Under the pieces are notes generated by a model, which saw only the letters and a list, made by a program, of their open reading frames with translations, was not told where the DNA came from and searched no databases. Shown here one piece after another: positions 42,924-53,314 of a DNA stretch of 64,000 nucleotides (positions within the stretch are counted from its first letter, which is position 1; each line of letters opens with the position of its first letter). The translations under genes were made by a program, and so were the position numbers. The DNA comes from Rhodanobacter sp. T12-5 (GTDB lineage Bacteria > Pseudomonadota > Gammaproteobacteria > Xanthomonadales > Rhodanobacteraceae): the NCBI RefSeq assembly GCF_008329435.1, contig NZ_NPKN01000004.1:248001-312000 (forward strand), in the 5' to 3' direction.

Positions 42924-44693
42924 TCACGGCTGCGTGTAGTGGCGCCCGCCGTCGGCCGAATACATCTGGGTGGGCTGAGGCGGTTCGGGCGGGGTGTGGC
43001 CGGCACGCAGTTCGGCCAGCGAGGTGGCCTGCCAGATCACCAGCCACGATGAGCGAAACGGCTGTACCAGCAAGGCGTAGCGCAGGTCATTGGCGTCGAG
43101 CTTCTCCGGGTGGACCACGATCACTCCGTCGGGGTGGGCACGGGCAAAATCCTGCACCGCCTGATCGCCGAACAGCTCGCTGACGGGGTGGGTCAGCCGC
43201 CCCTCGAAATGGAACTGGCCGTCGTAGCTGCCCAGGTAGCCGATCGAGCGGTCCGCCCGTTCGACCGCGCCCAGCAGGCGGGTGCTCGGGCGCAGGTCAT
43301 AACGTGGCCACAGGGTCAGCGTGAACAGCGTATTGAGGGCGAGCGCGCCGATCAGTCCGGCGAAGGCGAGGCGGCGCAATTCGCCGCGTCCGCGCAGCAG
43401 CAAAAGGCCGCCCAGCAGCAGGAAGACCCCGCCGAAATAACGACTGTAAGGGGCGGCGGAGTCTGCCCATTCGCCATGCAGGTGATTGCCGGCGACCAGC
43501 GTCGGCAGGGCGAACAGCAACAGCCCGAACACGATGCCACCCACGCCCAACGGCCAGGTGCCGAACCAGGGGTTTTCGGCAAGCGCCGGCCGGCGCTCGC
43601 GCAACACGGCGATCGCGCCAGACATCAACAGCACGATGCCGCCGGCTTCCGGAAACAGGTAATACGGCTGCTTGCCGCTGATCAGCGAGAACACGATGAA
43701 ACTGGGGATCAGCCAGCACAGCGCAAAGCGCAGGCCCGGGTCCAGCGGCCGCCGCAAACCGGCGATGGCCACCCACACGCGCGGCCAGCCACTGAACGGA
43801 AACAGCAGCGGCAACAGCCACAGCAGGTAGAACCAGAACGGCTCGGCATGGTTCTGCAGATCCTTGCCTTCTGACAGCTTGTCGACCACACGGCCGGCGG
43901 TCTGAGTGAAGAACAGTCGTTGCCGGTACGCCTCGCCGCCGGAGAACCCGGCCGGCAGCGCCCATGCCAACAGCATCGCGGCGCCGAGCAGCAGCGAGAG
44001 CGTGCCGCCGCCGTACCAACGTGCGCGATGCTGACGTGCCCAGTCGTTCCACAGCGGACCGAGCAGCCACGGAAAGATCACGTGCAGCAGCATCACCGGG
44101 CCCTTGGTCAGCAAGCCCAGACCGATGCACAGGCCGAACAGCAACCAGCGCGGTTCGGCCCGCTGCATCTTCGGGGTCAGGCACAGCAGGGCAGCCAGCG
44201 TCCACATGGCCAGCAACCCGTCGTACATGATCTGCAGGCCGAACAGGAACGCGCAGCCCAGCGCCAGCAGCATCCACGGCGCCGCCTTGGCCATCCACGG
44301 CCGGCTCGGGAACAGCCGCCGCGCCAGCAGCGAGACGAGCACCAGTTGCGCACCGCCGATCAGTACCTCCAGCACGCGCGGCCAGATGTCGTTGACGCCG
44401 AACACGAACCAGCCGGACTGGATCAGCCAGAACAGCAGCGGCGCCTTCTCGCTGTAGGGCTGGCCGTTGATGTGCGGAACCAGCCAGTGGTTCTGGCTCC
44501 ACATCTCCCACGCCACCGCCAGGGTGCGGGTGGAATACAGCGGCATCGGCCCATGCGAAAAGATCGCCAGCAGCGCCACCGCGGTCCACAGCGGCAGCCA
44601 CGGCCATACGGCGCGCAAATGTTCGGTACGACTATAAGGACGAAGTGACACAGGCGGACCCTGGACTGGTTGAGGCTCGATTCTAGCCTGCAC
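42924..44693 (-). CDS. GT39/ArnT-like integral membrane glycosyltransferase (first)
   Basis: 589 residues with about twelve helices. The N-terminal periplasmic-facing loop with YSTRTLAVAWEMW and the conserved KAPLLFWLIQ motif match the ArnT/PMT family. ArnT-type enzymes use undecaprenyl- or dolichyl-phosphate sugars to glycosylate lipid A or other envelope acceptors on the periplasmic face. The donor and acceptor are not readable. Two such genes in this window (the other at 50.2 kb) suggest two separate modifications. Confidence 0.88.
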   Translation of the reverse strand: MQARIEPQPVQGPPVSLRPYSRTEHLRAVWPWLPLWTAVALLAIFSHGPMPLYSTRTLAVAWEMWSQNHWLVPHINGQPYSEKAPLLFWLIQSGWFVFGVNDIWPRVLEVLIGGAQLVLVSLLARRLFPSRPWMAKAAPWMLLALGCAFLFGLQIMYDGLLAMWTLAALLCLTPKMQRAEPRWLLFGLCIGLGLLTKGPVMLLHVIFPWLLGPLWNDWARQHRARWYGGGTLSLLLGAAMLLAWALPAGFSGGEAYRQRLFFTQTAGRVVDKLSEGKDLQNHAEPFWFYLLWLLPLLFPFSGWPRVWVAIAGLRRPLDPGLRFALCWLIPSFIVFSLISGKQPYYLFPEAGGIVLLMSGAIAVLRERRPALAENPWFGTWPLGVGGIVFGLLLFALPTLVAGNHLHGEWADSAAPYSRYFGGVFLLLGGLLLLRGRGELRRLAFAGLIGALALNTLFTLTLWPRYDLRPSTRLLGAVERADRSIGYLGSYDGQFHFEGRLTHPVSELFGDQAVQDFARAHPDGVIVVHPEKLDANDLRYALLVQPFRSSWLVIWQATSLAELRAGHTPPEPPQPTQMYSADGGRHYTQP

Positions 44694-44711
44694 GTTGCGT
44701 TGGCAAGACGA

Positions 44712-45743
44712 TTACGCCGCACCCCAGTAGCCGATGCGCCGGCGTATCTTCAACTTGCGCCACAGGTTCAAGGGCTTGCGCCGGCGGTTGCGCGCGCCCG
44801 CGGCGATGAAGGCGTCGATCGCATCCAGCACGCGTTCGCTGGAGCGGCCATCGCGGTAGGGATGGATCGCGTCGGCGTAGTCGCGGATCGCCTGCAGCAG
44901 TTCCGGCGGTCGTGCCAGTGCGCGTTCGATGGCGCCCTCGAACTGCGCCGGGTCGTCGATGTCGATCAGCTGCGGGCCGGGGCGTCGGTTCTTGAACGTC
45001 ACCACCGGCTTGCCGGTGAGCAGAAATTCGTTGAGCGCGGACGAGGTGTCCGAGCACATCATGTCGACCTGCGGGAACAGCTCCAGGATGTTGTCGTTCT
45101 CGGCGAAGGTGAGGTAGTCGTTCTGCAGCGCCTTGAACCTTGCGGTGGTCTCCGGATTCATCTTCGGGTGGAAGGTGACGATCCAGCGCCAGCGGCCGTC
45201 GCGCGACAGCCGCTTCACTTCCCCGTACAGCGTTTCGGCGGCGCTCCACGACGGCGAGAAGGTGGAGTGGTACAGGATCACCGGCGGCTGCCGTACCGGC
45301 GGCAACGGGCCGCTGATCTCCTTCATGAACGGGTCGATCTTGGGAAAGCCGGTCTCGATCACGCTGAAATGGCCGAGCCTGTCGGCGATCGCCTGGAACT
45401 GTGCGGTGTCGCGTGGCCCGGTGGTGCAATACAGGTCGAAGAAACCGCGCACGTAGATGTGCCGTGGCTTGCCGGCGTCGAAACCGTGGAAGGTCTCGAC
45501 CTTCACGCCGGGAAAGAAGTGCGGTACCGCGTTGGACGAGGTGATCACCGCGAGCGGCTTCCATGCGCGCACTTCGGCCACCGTCAACAGGCGCTCGCCC
45601 GCGACCAGGTCCTCCGCGCCGGGGCCGTCGAAGAACCAGGCGGCTTCATCGCCGCGGGCGCGGATCGCTTCCTGCAGCGGACGCAGGATCGCCAGCGCGT
45701 AGCGCTCGGAGCCGTAGAGGAGATAGTGTTTTTTACCAGTCAT
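44712..45743 (-). CDS. CDP-glycerol:glycerophosphotransferase-like protein
   Basis: 343 residues from the ATG at 45743. Pattern of the TagB/TagF-like family: ILYHSTFSPSWSAAETLYGEV and DMMCSDTSSALNEFLLTGKPVVTFKNRR. Such enzymes transfer phosphoglycerol units; in Gram-negatives relatives add phosphoglycerol or act in LPS core assembly. The start overlaps the GT2 stop (ATGA), placing it in the LPS operon. Confidence 0.85.
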   Translation of the reverse strand: MTGKKHYLLYGSERYALAILRPLQEAIRARGDEAAWFFDGPGAEDLVAGERLLTVAEVRAWKPLAVITSSNAVPHFFPGVKVETFHGFDAGKPRHIYVRGFFDLYCTTGPRDTAQFQAIADRLGHFSVIETGFPKIDPFMKEISGPLPPVRQPPVILYHSTFSPSWSAAETLYGEVKRLSRDGRWRWIVTFHPKMNPETTARFKALQNDYLTFAENDNILELFPQVDMMCSDTSSALNEFLLTGKPVVTFKNRRPGPQLIDIDDPAQFEGAIERALARPPELLQAIRDYADAIHPYRDGRSSERVLDAIDAFIAAGARNRRRKPLNLWRKLKIRRRIGYWGAA

Positions 45744-46558
45744 CAGCGATCGATTTCGTGCTTGTGGAGCAGTGCCGCCGCACGCGTCACCGACTCCGGG
45801 TGATTGACCATCTCGTAGTAGCGCATGCGTTTGTACAGCGCATAGCTGGCGGCCGTCTGCGCGATGACGAAGCCGCGCCAACCGTCCAGGAAAGCGAGCC
45901 GGAACACATAATCCTTGAGGAAGGCCAGCGCGTACACGAACGGTGCCTGCCACATCCTCACAGGCTTGCGCCGGTCCAGCCAGTCGCGGCATTTCAGCTC
46001 GGCGTAGCGCAATACCTTGAGCTGCTTGTGCGGCAGGGTCGGGTTGTTGGCGTGGTCGAACGGTGCGTGCAGGGTCGGCGCGATGCCGTCGAAGCGCAGC
46101 GATTCGTGTACCCGCACGTCGCTCCAGCGTGCGCGGCCGCGGTGATACAGCCGCGCCAGTTTTTCGCCCACGTTCGGCCGATACCAACGCATCGGCCGCC
46201 CCATGTAGATCGTGCGGCGTCGCAGGTACGCTGCCGGCGCGTCGCCGGCCATCAACTCGGGCAGGCGCTGGCGCAGTTCCGCAGCGAGTTCCGGGCTGAG
46301 GTATTCATCGGCGTCCAGCACCAGGATCCAGTCATGGCTGCACTGGCTGCTGGCGAAGTTGCGCTGCGCGCCGAAGCCGAGCCAGTCCTGGTGGATCACG
46401 CGGGCGCCATGCGCCTGCGCGATCGCCACGGTGTCGTCCTCGCTGCCACTGTCGACCACCAGTTTCTCGGCCGCGAACGGCACGCTGTCCAGACAGCGGG
46501 CGATGTTCCCGGCCTCGTTGTGGGTGATGACGGCGAGGGTCAGCGGCAAGGTCGGCAT
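45743..46558 (-). CDS. GT2 glycosyltransferase, WaaE/KdtX-like
   Basis: 271 residues from MPTLPLTLAVITHNEAGNIARCL at 46558, with the usual GT2 start. DXD-type motif at LVLDADEYLS, and VDSGSEDDT near the nucleotide site. The family includes the LPS core transferases WaaE/KdtX, which add glucose to heptose. It is co-transcribed with the phosphoglycerol transferase-like gene. Confidence 0.9.
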   Translation of the reverse strand: MPTLPLTLAVITHNEAGNIARCLDSVPFAAEKLVVDSGSEDDTVAIAQAHGARVIHQDWLGFGAQRNFASSQCSHDWILVLDADEYLSPELAAELRQRLPELMAGDAPAAYLRRRTIYMGRPMRWYRPNVGEKLARLYHRGRARWSDVRVHESLRFDGIAPTLHAPFDHANNPTLPHKQLKVLRYAELKCRDWLDRRKPVRMWQAPFVYALAFLKDYVFRLAFLDGWRGFVIAQTAASYALYKRMRYYEMVNHPESVTRAAALLHKHEIDR

Positions 46559-46628
46559 GGGCGCGATTCTAGCCGATCGCCGCCGTCGGGCCGTGCAGCG
46601 AATCGGGCGCCAGAAGCCCGAGCTCCTC

Positions 46629-47645
46629 CTAGGCCAACTGTTGCAGTGCGCCCTGCAGCAGGCCCGGGAAGGCCCGCTGGTTCGCCTCGAACCATGCACG
46701 TGCCGCGGCACCCAGGCTGGCCTGCTGGGCGGAACTCATCGTGCGCAGTCGCTCGATCGCCTCCTCCAGCGCCGATTCATCGAAGCGGTAACGCATCGCC
46801 GCATTGAGCGGTCCGATTTCGCTGGCGCTGACCAGCAGGCCGCGATCCGGTCGCACCAGTTCGTTCATCGGCGGCGCATCGCAGGTTACGACCACGGCGC
46901 TGCAGCTCATTGCCTCGGCAATGTAATGGCCCCAGCCCTCCGTCTCCGACAGGCACAGGTGAAACGCGTGGCTGTTCTGCAGCTGGCGGACCTCGTCAAT
47001 GCGGGACAGCGTGGCGATCCGGTGCTCGACGTTGTGGTGATCCGGCGTGGCTGGCTCGTCGCGCAGGGTATTCGGCGATTGCAGCACCAGCAGCGGCGGC
47101 CATTCCGGATGACGCCGCCACACCTCCAGCAGGCGTCGCGTGCCCTTCATGTCGCTGGCCCCGGCCAGATGCAGGAAGCGGGGTTGCCGCACGACATCCG
47201 CAAGCAGGCAGTCGCTGCTGCGAAAGCCGATGTAGATCGTGCGCACGCCGCGTGCCTCGAAGGCGGCGACGGCAACCCTGGTCTTGGCGAGCAGCGCGTC
47301 GAACCGGTGCAGGTGACGCTCGTCCCGCGGCGAGAACCATTCCGGATTGGGAATGAACAGGTTCCGCTGCGCCACTCCGAAATAGGCCGGTTGCACATGT
47401 TCCAGCATGATGTTGACGTCGAACAGCCGCGACCCGCGCCCGCCGGCGCGCAGCCATTGCCATGACAGCCGCAGGTGCAGCAGCAGGGCCTTTATCGATC
47501 GCCGACGCCGGCGCGGGCCCACCGCGGTGAAATGCACATGGTGGCCCAGCGCCTCGAGCGCCTCGCGCAACAGGCGCAGGTCGTGGCTCAGGCCGCGGCT
47601 GTTGTCCCAGCCGATCAGGTTGATGCGCAGCGACCGTTCAGTCAC
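46629..47645 (-). CDS. glycosyltransferase (GT1/GT4-type)
   Basis: 338 residues from a GTG start that overlaps the O-antigen ligase stop by eight bases. The GT-B C-terminal landmark is HLCLSETEGWGHYIAEAMSCSAVVVTCDAPPMNE, the E-x7-E region of GT4 transferases. It probably adds a sugar to the LPS core or O-antigen. The donor is unknown. Confidence 0.85.
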   Translation of the reverse strand: MTERSLRINLIGWDNSRGLSHDLRLLREALEALGHHVHFTAVGPRRRRRSIKALLLHLRLSWQWLRAGGRGSRLFDVNIMLEHVQPAYFGVAQRNLFIPNPEWFSPRDERHLHRFDALLAKTRVAVAAFEARGVRTIYIGFRSSDCLLADVVRQPRFLHLAGASDMKGTRRLLEVWRRHPEWPPLLVLQSPNTLRDEPATPDHHNVEHRIATLSRIDEVRQLQNSHAFHLCLSETEGWGHYIAEAMSCSAVVVTCDAPPMNELVRPDRGLLVSASEIGPLNAAMRYRFDESALEEAIERLRTMSSAQQASLGAAARAWFEANQRAFPGLLQGALQQLA

Positions 47646-48972
47646 CCGGCGCCTCCCGTGGCGACAGGTTGCGGCTGGCGATCAGTACGGCCAGGCCGAG
47701 TACGAGGAAGAAATACAGCGACTGCGGCATGGCGCGATAAAACACGTTGTCGGTCAACGCACACAAGGCATACATCACGATCACGGCCACACCTGCGGTC
47801 GCCACGACACGCATGGCCTGATCGCCGCGACGCGCATGACGGATGAAATAGGCCAACGGAAAGCCGAAGAGCGACAGTAAAACCAGCAACCCGGGCACGC
47901 CACCGGTAGCCGCCCACTCCAGGTATTCGTTGTGCGGGTGATCGTACTTGGCGATCTCGGGGCTGGCGTGGCCTTGCGCCACTTGCTCGCGCACATAGGG
48001 GCCGAACCGATCGAGGCCCACTCCGGTCAGCGGGTGATCGAGCGCGGCATGACCGGCGATATGCCACATCTCCAGTCGTTCGCCCACGGAACCCAGCTCG
48101 TCGCTGCTCTGGTCATAGCGGACCACCTCCGTGCCCACCCTTGCGAAACGCGCGAGTACCTCGCCATGCAAGCTGATCCCGGCCAGTACGCCGCCGCAAA
48201 CGACGGCAGCGATCAGCAGCAGGCTGCGGCGCCAGTGTCCGGTGTCGCGTGCGTAATTCATCAACACCAGCAGGAACACCGGAACGAAGGCGAGCAGAGG
48301 ACCGCGACTCTGGGTCAACAAGGCGCCGTACATGCCGAACACGAGCCCTCCGCCATGCACGACCTTTTCCAGTCGGCCACATTGCGAGTACAGCAACTGC
48401 AACAGCGACATCAGTGCCAGCACCAGCAGAAACATGGCGAACTCGATGGCGGCCCAATCGCCGCCGTTGAGGCCATAGGCGCGAGGGGCCCCGAGCACGA
48501 GGTGCTGCACGATGCAAACCGAGCCGAGCAGGACGGCCGTCAGGCTGAAGCCAAGCCAGATCATGCGCATCCGCAGCGGCAGGCTGAATACCGCCGCTAT
48601 CATCATGTACAGCAGGATATGCGACGGCCGGTCGAAAGCCGCCCAGCCCAGCCGATGGCCGAAAACGTTCAGTGCGGCATAAAGCAGTGCCAGCGCGCTA
48701 ACGGCGACAACCATCCGCGCGCGCCGAAAGCTGTGCCGTGTTTCCGCCCGGCAAGCCAGCAGGCCCAGCCCCGTCAGCATGAGCAGTGCCAGAGGCAGCA
48801 CCTTGACGCGCCCGGAAATCGCGAACGAAAGCGGTGTCACGGCGACCAGCAACGACAGCACATCGAGTCCATGGGTGCTCAACCTTCCATATGCACCATC
48901 GTCTTTCAATCGAATCGCCTCCCGGGTGGCATGGAATACGCGAACAGCCGCGCTTGTCGAGCCGGCGTGCAT
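47638..48972 (-). CDS. O-antigen ligase/polymerase family membrane protein (WaaL/Wzy-like)
   Basis: 444 residues with about ten to twelve helices. The large periplasmic loop includes GVGLDRFGPYVREQ and HPHNEYLEWAATGGVPGLL, the conserved region of WaaL and Wzy-family proteins. WaaL joins O-antigen to lipid A-core at the periplasmic face. Whether this is ligase or polymerase cannot be told. It lies at the 5' end of the LPS operon running down to 42.6 kb. Confidence 0.9.
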   Translation of the reverse strand: MHAGSTSAAVRVFHATREAIRLKDDGAYGRLSTHGLDVLSLLVAVTPLSFAISGRVKVLPLALLMLTGLGLLACRAETRHSFRRARMVVAVSALALLYAALNVFGHRLGWAAFDRPSHILLYMMIAAVFSLPLRMRMIWLGFSLTAVLLGSVCIVQHLVLGAPRAYGLNGGDWAAIEFAMFLLVLALMSLLQLLYSQCGRLEKVVHGGGLVFGMYGALLTQSRGPLLAFVPVFLLVLMNYARDTGHWRRSLLLIAAVVCGGVLAGISLHGEVLARFARVGTEVVRYDQSSDELGSVGERLEMWHIAGHAALDHPLTGVGLDRFGPYVREQVAQGHASPEIAKYDHPHNEYLEWAATGGVPGLLVLLSLFGFPLAYFIRHARRGDQAMRVVATAGVAVIVMYALCALTDNVFYRAMPQSLYFFLVLGLAVLIASRNLSPREAPGD

Positions 48973-49081
48973 GTTACTTTAGGGCAGTACAACGGCGCCT
49001 CATTGTGGTCCTGCCGTAACGATCACGTTCACGTTTCCCCGCCATGTCGTCGAGGGCATCGTCCGATGCCGGATAGATGCC

Positions 49082-50224
49082 TTGAAACTGCTGTTTACCA
49101 ACTTTCATGATGGCGATGGCGGCGGCCATACGACCTACGTACTCACTCTGGCAGCGGCGCTCGCCGCCCGGCATGCCGTGCATGTGGCAGCGCCGGCGAC
49201 CAGCCGGCTGTATCGGCAGGCCGGCGCCGTCGCTGGCGTGCATGCCCGGGCGCAAGCGTTCCCGACGGGCGTCAGGCTGGCCGCGCACTGGCGTGCGTGG
49301 CGACAGTTGCGGGCGTTGCTGCGCGAACAGGATTTCGACGTGGTGCATGTCAACGGCTCCGCCGATCACCGGCTGGTGATCAGCGCCCTGCGCGGACGGC
49401 AACGGCGGCCGCGCATCGTGCTGACCAAGCACAATTCCAAGCCGATGACCGGCATCGGCCAGTGGTGGCGGGCACGTCAAGGAACCGATCAGGTGATCGC
49501 GGTTTGCGAATACACACGCCGCGAGCTGATGGTTTCGCCCTATCGGCGTTGTCGACTGGCCACCGTCCACAACGGCGTGGACATCGGGCACTTCAGCCCG
49601 TGGCTGGATGCGCCGGCCAGACAGGAGCGGCGGCGCTGGATGGGTGATCGGCCGGGGCTGCTGCTCGGCAGCAATGCCGGCACGGCCGACTACAAGGGCT
49701 GGATGGACCTGGTCGAGGCGCTCGCACTGCTGCCTGCGGAGCAGCGCCTGCTGGTGCATCTGCTCATCGCCGGCAAGCTGCCCTCGGAATGCGCGCGGCA
49801 ACGCATTGGGGAGCTCGGACTGGCCGGACAGGTGCACTTTCCCGGCCTGCTGGCCGACGTGCGGCCGACGATCGCCGCGATCGATGCCGGCTTCGTGCTT
49901 TCCTGGGGGGTCGAGACGATCTCGTTCGCCTGCCGCGAAATGATGGCCATGGGCAAGCCGGTGCTGGTCAGCGAGTACGCGGGCCTGGCCGAGAACATCC
50001 GCCCCGGACGCGATGGCTGGAGCGTGCCGCCACGCGACCGCCCGGCCATGGCGCGCATGCTGCAACGCTTGTTGGAGGAGCGACCCGAACTTCCCGCGAT
50101 GGGCCGCGCGGCTCGCGAGCATGCCGAGGAATCTTTCGGGGTAGACCATTTCGTCGAACGCACCGAAGCGGTCTATGCGGCGCTGCTGGCCGGCGAAGTC
50201 GTTGTTCAATCCGACGAATCCTGA
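49082..50224 (+). CDS. GT4 glycosyltransferase
   Basis: 380 residues. The best start is a TTG at 49082 giving MKLLFTNFHDGDGGGHTTYVLTL, a typical GT4 beginning; no ATG is upstream in frame. The C-terminal nucleotide site reads SWGVETISFACREMMAMGKPVLVSEYAGLAENI. It is divergent from the O-antigen ligase across about 110 bases and overlaps the end of the next GT39 gene convergently. It should add a sugar to LPS core or another glycolipid. Confidence 0.85.
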   Translation: MKLLFTNFHDGDGGGHTTYVLTLAAALAARHAVHVAAPATSRLYRQAGAVAGVHARAQAFPTGVRLAAHWRAWRQLRALLREQDFDVVHVNGSADHRLVISALRGRQRRPRIVLTKHNSKPMTGIGQWWRARQGTDQVIAVCEYTRRELMVSPYRRCRLATVHNGVDIGHFSPWLDAPARQERRRWMGDRPGLLLGSNAGTADYKGWMDLVEALALLPAEQRLLVHLLIAGKLPSECARQRIGELGLAGQVHFPGLLADVRPTIAAIDAGFVLSWGVETISFACREMMAMGKPVLVSEYAGLAENIRPGRDGWSVPPRDRPAMARMLQRLLEERPELPAMGRAAREHAEESFGVDHFVERTEAVYAALLAGEVVVQSDES

Positions 50225-51918
50225 TCGCTGTCGCCGCCGCGCGGCACGCAACCGGGCACCACCGCATCGGCCCTGAACATCCACCATTCACGACGATTGG
50301 CGTGGCCGACGTGGATGGCGCGCCGGCGATCTACGCAAGCGCCCATCGCCTCGTCGAGGCTGAAGATCCAGCGCTGCGCAGGCGCTTGTTGCAGCCACGC
50401 AACCGCATCGGCATATTGCTGTGGCCATGGCTTGAGAAAACCGAATTCGGCAACCGGACCTTGCGCCATCAGCAGGTTCTGCTCCTTCCAGGCGAGCAGG
50501 CCGATGGTTGCCTCGGGTCCGGCGATCGTGCGCGCCTGCACCATCACGTCGCGTGCCGAGCGATCGCCGTTGAGCATCGGGTAACCCCACAGCCCGTACA
50601 CGCACCACAGCACGCTGGCGAACAGCAGCCAGCCGAGCGGCGCGCGGCGCACCCGGGTGAATGCAGCGATGATCAAACCGGCCACACCGATGCCGAGCAG
50701 CATCCACCAGATCTGCGGGTCCAGGCTTTGTTCGATCCTGATCGCCCAGGCCGGATGCCGATGAATCGCCAGCGCGGCGGCGATACCGAGTATCGCGGAC
50801 AGCAGCAGGGTCAGAACGAACACCGCGATGCGCACGCCGCGCCGACGCAGCAAGCCGGGCAGCAGCGGCGCCAACGCCAGCGCGGCCATCGGCAGCGCCG
50901 GCAGGATGTAGACGTCGCGCTTGCCCGGGCTGAACGAGAAGAACAGCAGCACCAGCACGATCCAGCCCAGCGGCAGCAGGAATCGCGCGTCGCGACGCTT
51001 CAGCCGTCGCCACCACGCGGGCAGCGCCCATGGCAGCAGCAATGACAGTGGCAGCCAGTCGACCGCGATGATGCCGAGAAAGTAGAACGGCGAATGGATG
51101 TGGCCGCTCGGGGTGGCGTAGCGATGCACGGTCTGCCCGAACAGGATGTTCTGCACGTAGGCGGCGTGCTGCGGATCGCCATCGGCGCGGGCGGTCAGCA
51201 GCATCGGCAGCAACCAGCCGAGGATCGGGATCAGGAAACAGGCCAGCCCTCCGGCCCAGCGCCAGCCGCCGGTGGGCAAGGCCGCGTGACGCCAGTATCC
51301 GGGGCGCGCGATCACGTAGGGAATCAGCATCAGCAGTGCCAGCACGCCGACGCCCTTGGTCACCACGCCGACGCCGGCGAAGAAGCAGCCGACCGCGAAC
51401 CAGCGCCATGACGGCCCCAGCAGCAGGTGGCGCAGCAGGCCGTAATTGGCCAGGGTGATCCAGCCCAGCAGCAGGGGATCGATCTGCGCGTTGCGCATCT
51501 GGTAGGTGAAGTGGATGGTCAGCAGCAGCGTGGCGGCGGCCAGCAATGCGCTGCGGTGGTTCCACAACCGGCGCGCGAGGTCGTAAACCAGCGCCAGCGC
51601 ACCGAGCGCGGCAGCCAGCGAGGGCAGCAGGAAGGCCACTCGCCAGTTGCCGCACACCAGATAGGCAAGTGCCTGCAGCCACATGAACACCGGCGGCTTG
51701 TCCGGGTACAACTCGTGGCCGCGATGCGGGAACAGCCATTGTCCGTGTTCCACCATCCAGTGGGCGACCAGCGCGAAACGCGGTTCGTCGGACGGCCACG
51801 GATCGCGCATGCCGATACCGATGCCGAGCAACAGCAGCGCGAACACGCCGAACAGCAGCAGTTCCCAGCGGGCACTGCGCAGCCACAACGGGCGCGCACG
51901 GGACAAGGAGGGCTTCAC
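50206..51918 (-). CDS. GT39/ArnT-like integral membrane glycosyltransferase (second)
   Basis: 570 residues with about twelve helices. N-terminal DPWPSDEPRFALVAHWM is the ArnT acidic motif, followed by YPDKPPVFMWLQALAYLV and a C-terminal soluble region. It transfers a sugar from a polyprenyl-phosphate donor to a periplasmic acceptor, perhaps aminoarabinose on lipid A. No other arn genes are present in the window, although the ArnE/F-like transporters near 3 kb are of the kind that would flip such a donor. Confidence 0.88.
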   Translation of the reverse strand: MKPSLSRARPLWLRSARWELLLFGVFALLLLGIGIGMRDPWPSDEPRFALVAHWMVEHGQWLFPHRGHELYPDKPPVFMWLQALAYLVCGNWRVAFLLPSLAAALGALALVYDLARRLWNHRSALLAAATLLLTIHFTYQMRNAQIDPLLLGWITLANYGLLRHLLLGPSWRWFAVGCFFAGVGVVTKGVGVLALLMLIPYVIARPGYWRHAALPTGGWRWAGGLACFLIPILGWLLPMLLTARADGDPQHAAYVQNILFGQTVHRYATPSGHIHSPFYFLGIIAVDWLPLSLLLPWALPAWWRRLKRRDARFLLPLGWIVLVLLFFSFSPGKRDVYILPALPMAALALAPLLPGLLRRRGVRIAVFVLTLLLSAILGIAAALAIHRHPAWAIRIEQSLDPQIWWMLLGIGVAGLIIAAFTRVRRAPLGWLLFASVLWCVYGLWGYPMLNGDRSARDVMVQARTIAGPEATIGLLAWKEQNLLMAQGPVAEFGFLKPWPQQYADAVAWLQQAPAQRWIFSLDEAMGACVDRRRAIHVGHANRREWWMFRADAVVPGCVPRGGDSDQDSSD

Positions 51919-51967
51919 GGGCGGGAGGGTTCCGTCGGTGCGGTCAAGGGAGTGCCTAGCATAGCCG

Positions 51968-53314
51968 TCAGAGTGTCATGCCGACCCAGGGCATTGCCTG
52001 GCGCGACTTCTGCAGCACGGCGTAATACATGCCGTCGAGGTCGCCGTCGCCGGGCAGGATCTGCCAACCGATCGTCGCGGCCTGCCCCGCCGGCAAAGTG
52101 AACGACAGCGCCTGTCCGTCGGCTTGCGCGTCCAGCAGCCCGGCCACGATCGCCTCGTTCTCTGCGCGCAGCAGCGAGCAGGTGATGTAGACCAGCCGCC
52201 CGCCCGGTGCCAGCAGCGGCCACAAGGCGGTCAGGATGCGTTGCTGCTGCGCATGCATCGCGGCGATGTCGCTTTCGCGCCGGTGCAGGCGCACGTCGGG
52301 ACGCCGGCGCAGCACGCCGGTGGCCGAGCAGGGTGCGTCGATCAGGATGCGGTCGAATGGCTGACCGTTCCACCAGGTCTTCGGGGCGCCGGCATCGCCG
52401 ACCACGATTTTCGCGTTCAGGCGCAGCCGCATCAGGTTCTGGCGGATGCGTTCGGCGCGCGCAGCGTCGAACTCCAGTGCGGTCAGGTCGATGTCGGCGC
52501 GCTCGAGCAGGTGACAGGCCTTGCCTCCGGGGGCGGCGCAGGCGTCGAGCACGCGCAGGCCGTCACTCAGGTCGGCGAGGTCGGCGGCGACTTGCGCGGC
52601 ACCATCCTGCACCGCGAACAAGCCGTCGTCGAAACCGGGCATGCGGGTGACGTCGGTGCTGTGCGGCAATACCAGCGCGTCGCTCAGCCACGGATGGATT
52701 TGCGCGGCGTGACCGGCGGCCTGCAGTTGTTCGAGCAAGGCCTGGCGCTCGCCGCGCTGCCGGTTGACCCGCAGCATCAGCGGCGGCTCCAGGTTGTCGG
52801 CGGCCATCACGGCCTCGGCTTGCGCGGGCCAGTCGCGTTGCAGCGCCGCGGCCAGCCAGGCCGGATGCGCGTGGCGGGTCTGCGGCTTGGCGTCGAGTTT
52901 CGCCAGCAGGCTTTCACGTTCACGCTGCCACCGGCGCAGCACCGCGTTGACCAGTCCGGCCAGCTGCGGTCGCTTGAGTGCACGCACGGCCTCGACCGTG
53001 GCGGCCACCGCGGCGTAGTCCTGCAGTTCGAGGATCTCCAACTGGACCAGGCCAAGCACCAGCAGGGCATGCACCGCCGGGTCCTTGTGCCGCAGGGATT
53101 TTTCCAGCAAGCCGTCGATGGCGGCGTCGAAGCGCAGCCACCAGCGGGCGCCTTCGCTGAGCAGCGCCATCAGCAGGGCGCGGTCACGCGGATCGGCCAG
53201 TCGCGGCGCGCTGCGCTCCATCACGTCGCGCAGCGAGGCGCCGCGCAAGGCGATCTCGGACAATCCCCGGGCAGCGAGCGCGCGGGTATCGGCTTTCATC
53301 GGCCCGGCTTTCAT
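51968..53314 (-). CDS. rsmB: 16S rRNA (cytosine-967-C5)-methyltransferase
   Basis: 448 residues from the ATG at 53314 that overlaps the fmt stop (ATGA). N-terminal NusB-like domain (about residues 1-140), then the Rossmann methyltransferase: [16 protein letters not shown] (SAM site), [20 protein letters not shown] and [13 protein letters not shown] containing the catalytic Cys. It methylates C967 of 16S rRNA. The def-fmt-rsmB order is widespread in gammaproteobacteria. Confidence 0.96.
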   Translation of the reverse strand: MKAGPMKADTRALAARGLSEIALRGASLRDVMERSAPRLADPRDRALLMALLSEGARWWLRFDAAIDGLLEKSLRHKDPAVHALLVLGLVQLEILELQDYAAVAATVEAVRALKRPQLAGLVNAVLRRWQRERESLLAKLDAKPQTRHAHPAWLAAALQRDWPAQAEAVMAADNLEPPLMLRVNRQRGERQALLEQLQAAGHAAQIHPWLSDALVLPHSTDVTRMPGFDDGLFAVQDGAAQVAADLADLSDGLRVLDACAAPGGKACHLLERADIDLTALEFDAARAERIRQNLMRLRLNAKIVVGDAGAPKTWWNGQPFDRILIDAPCSATGVLRRRPDVRLHRRESDIAAMHAQQQRILTALWPLLAPGGRLVYITCSLLRAENEAIVAGLLDAQADGQALSFTLPAGQAATIGWQILPGDGDLDGMYYAVLQKSRQAMPWVGMTL

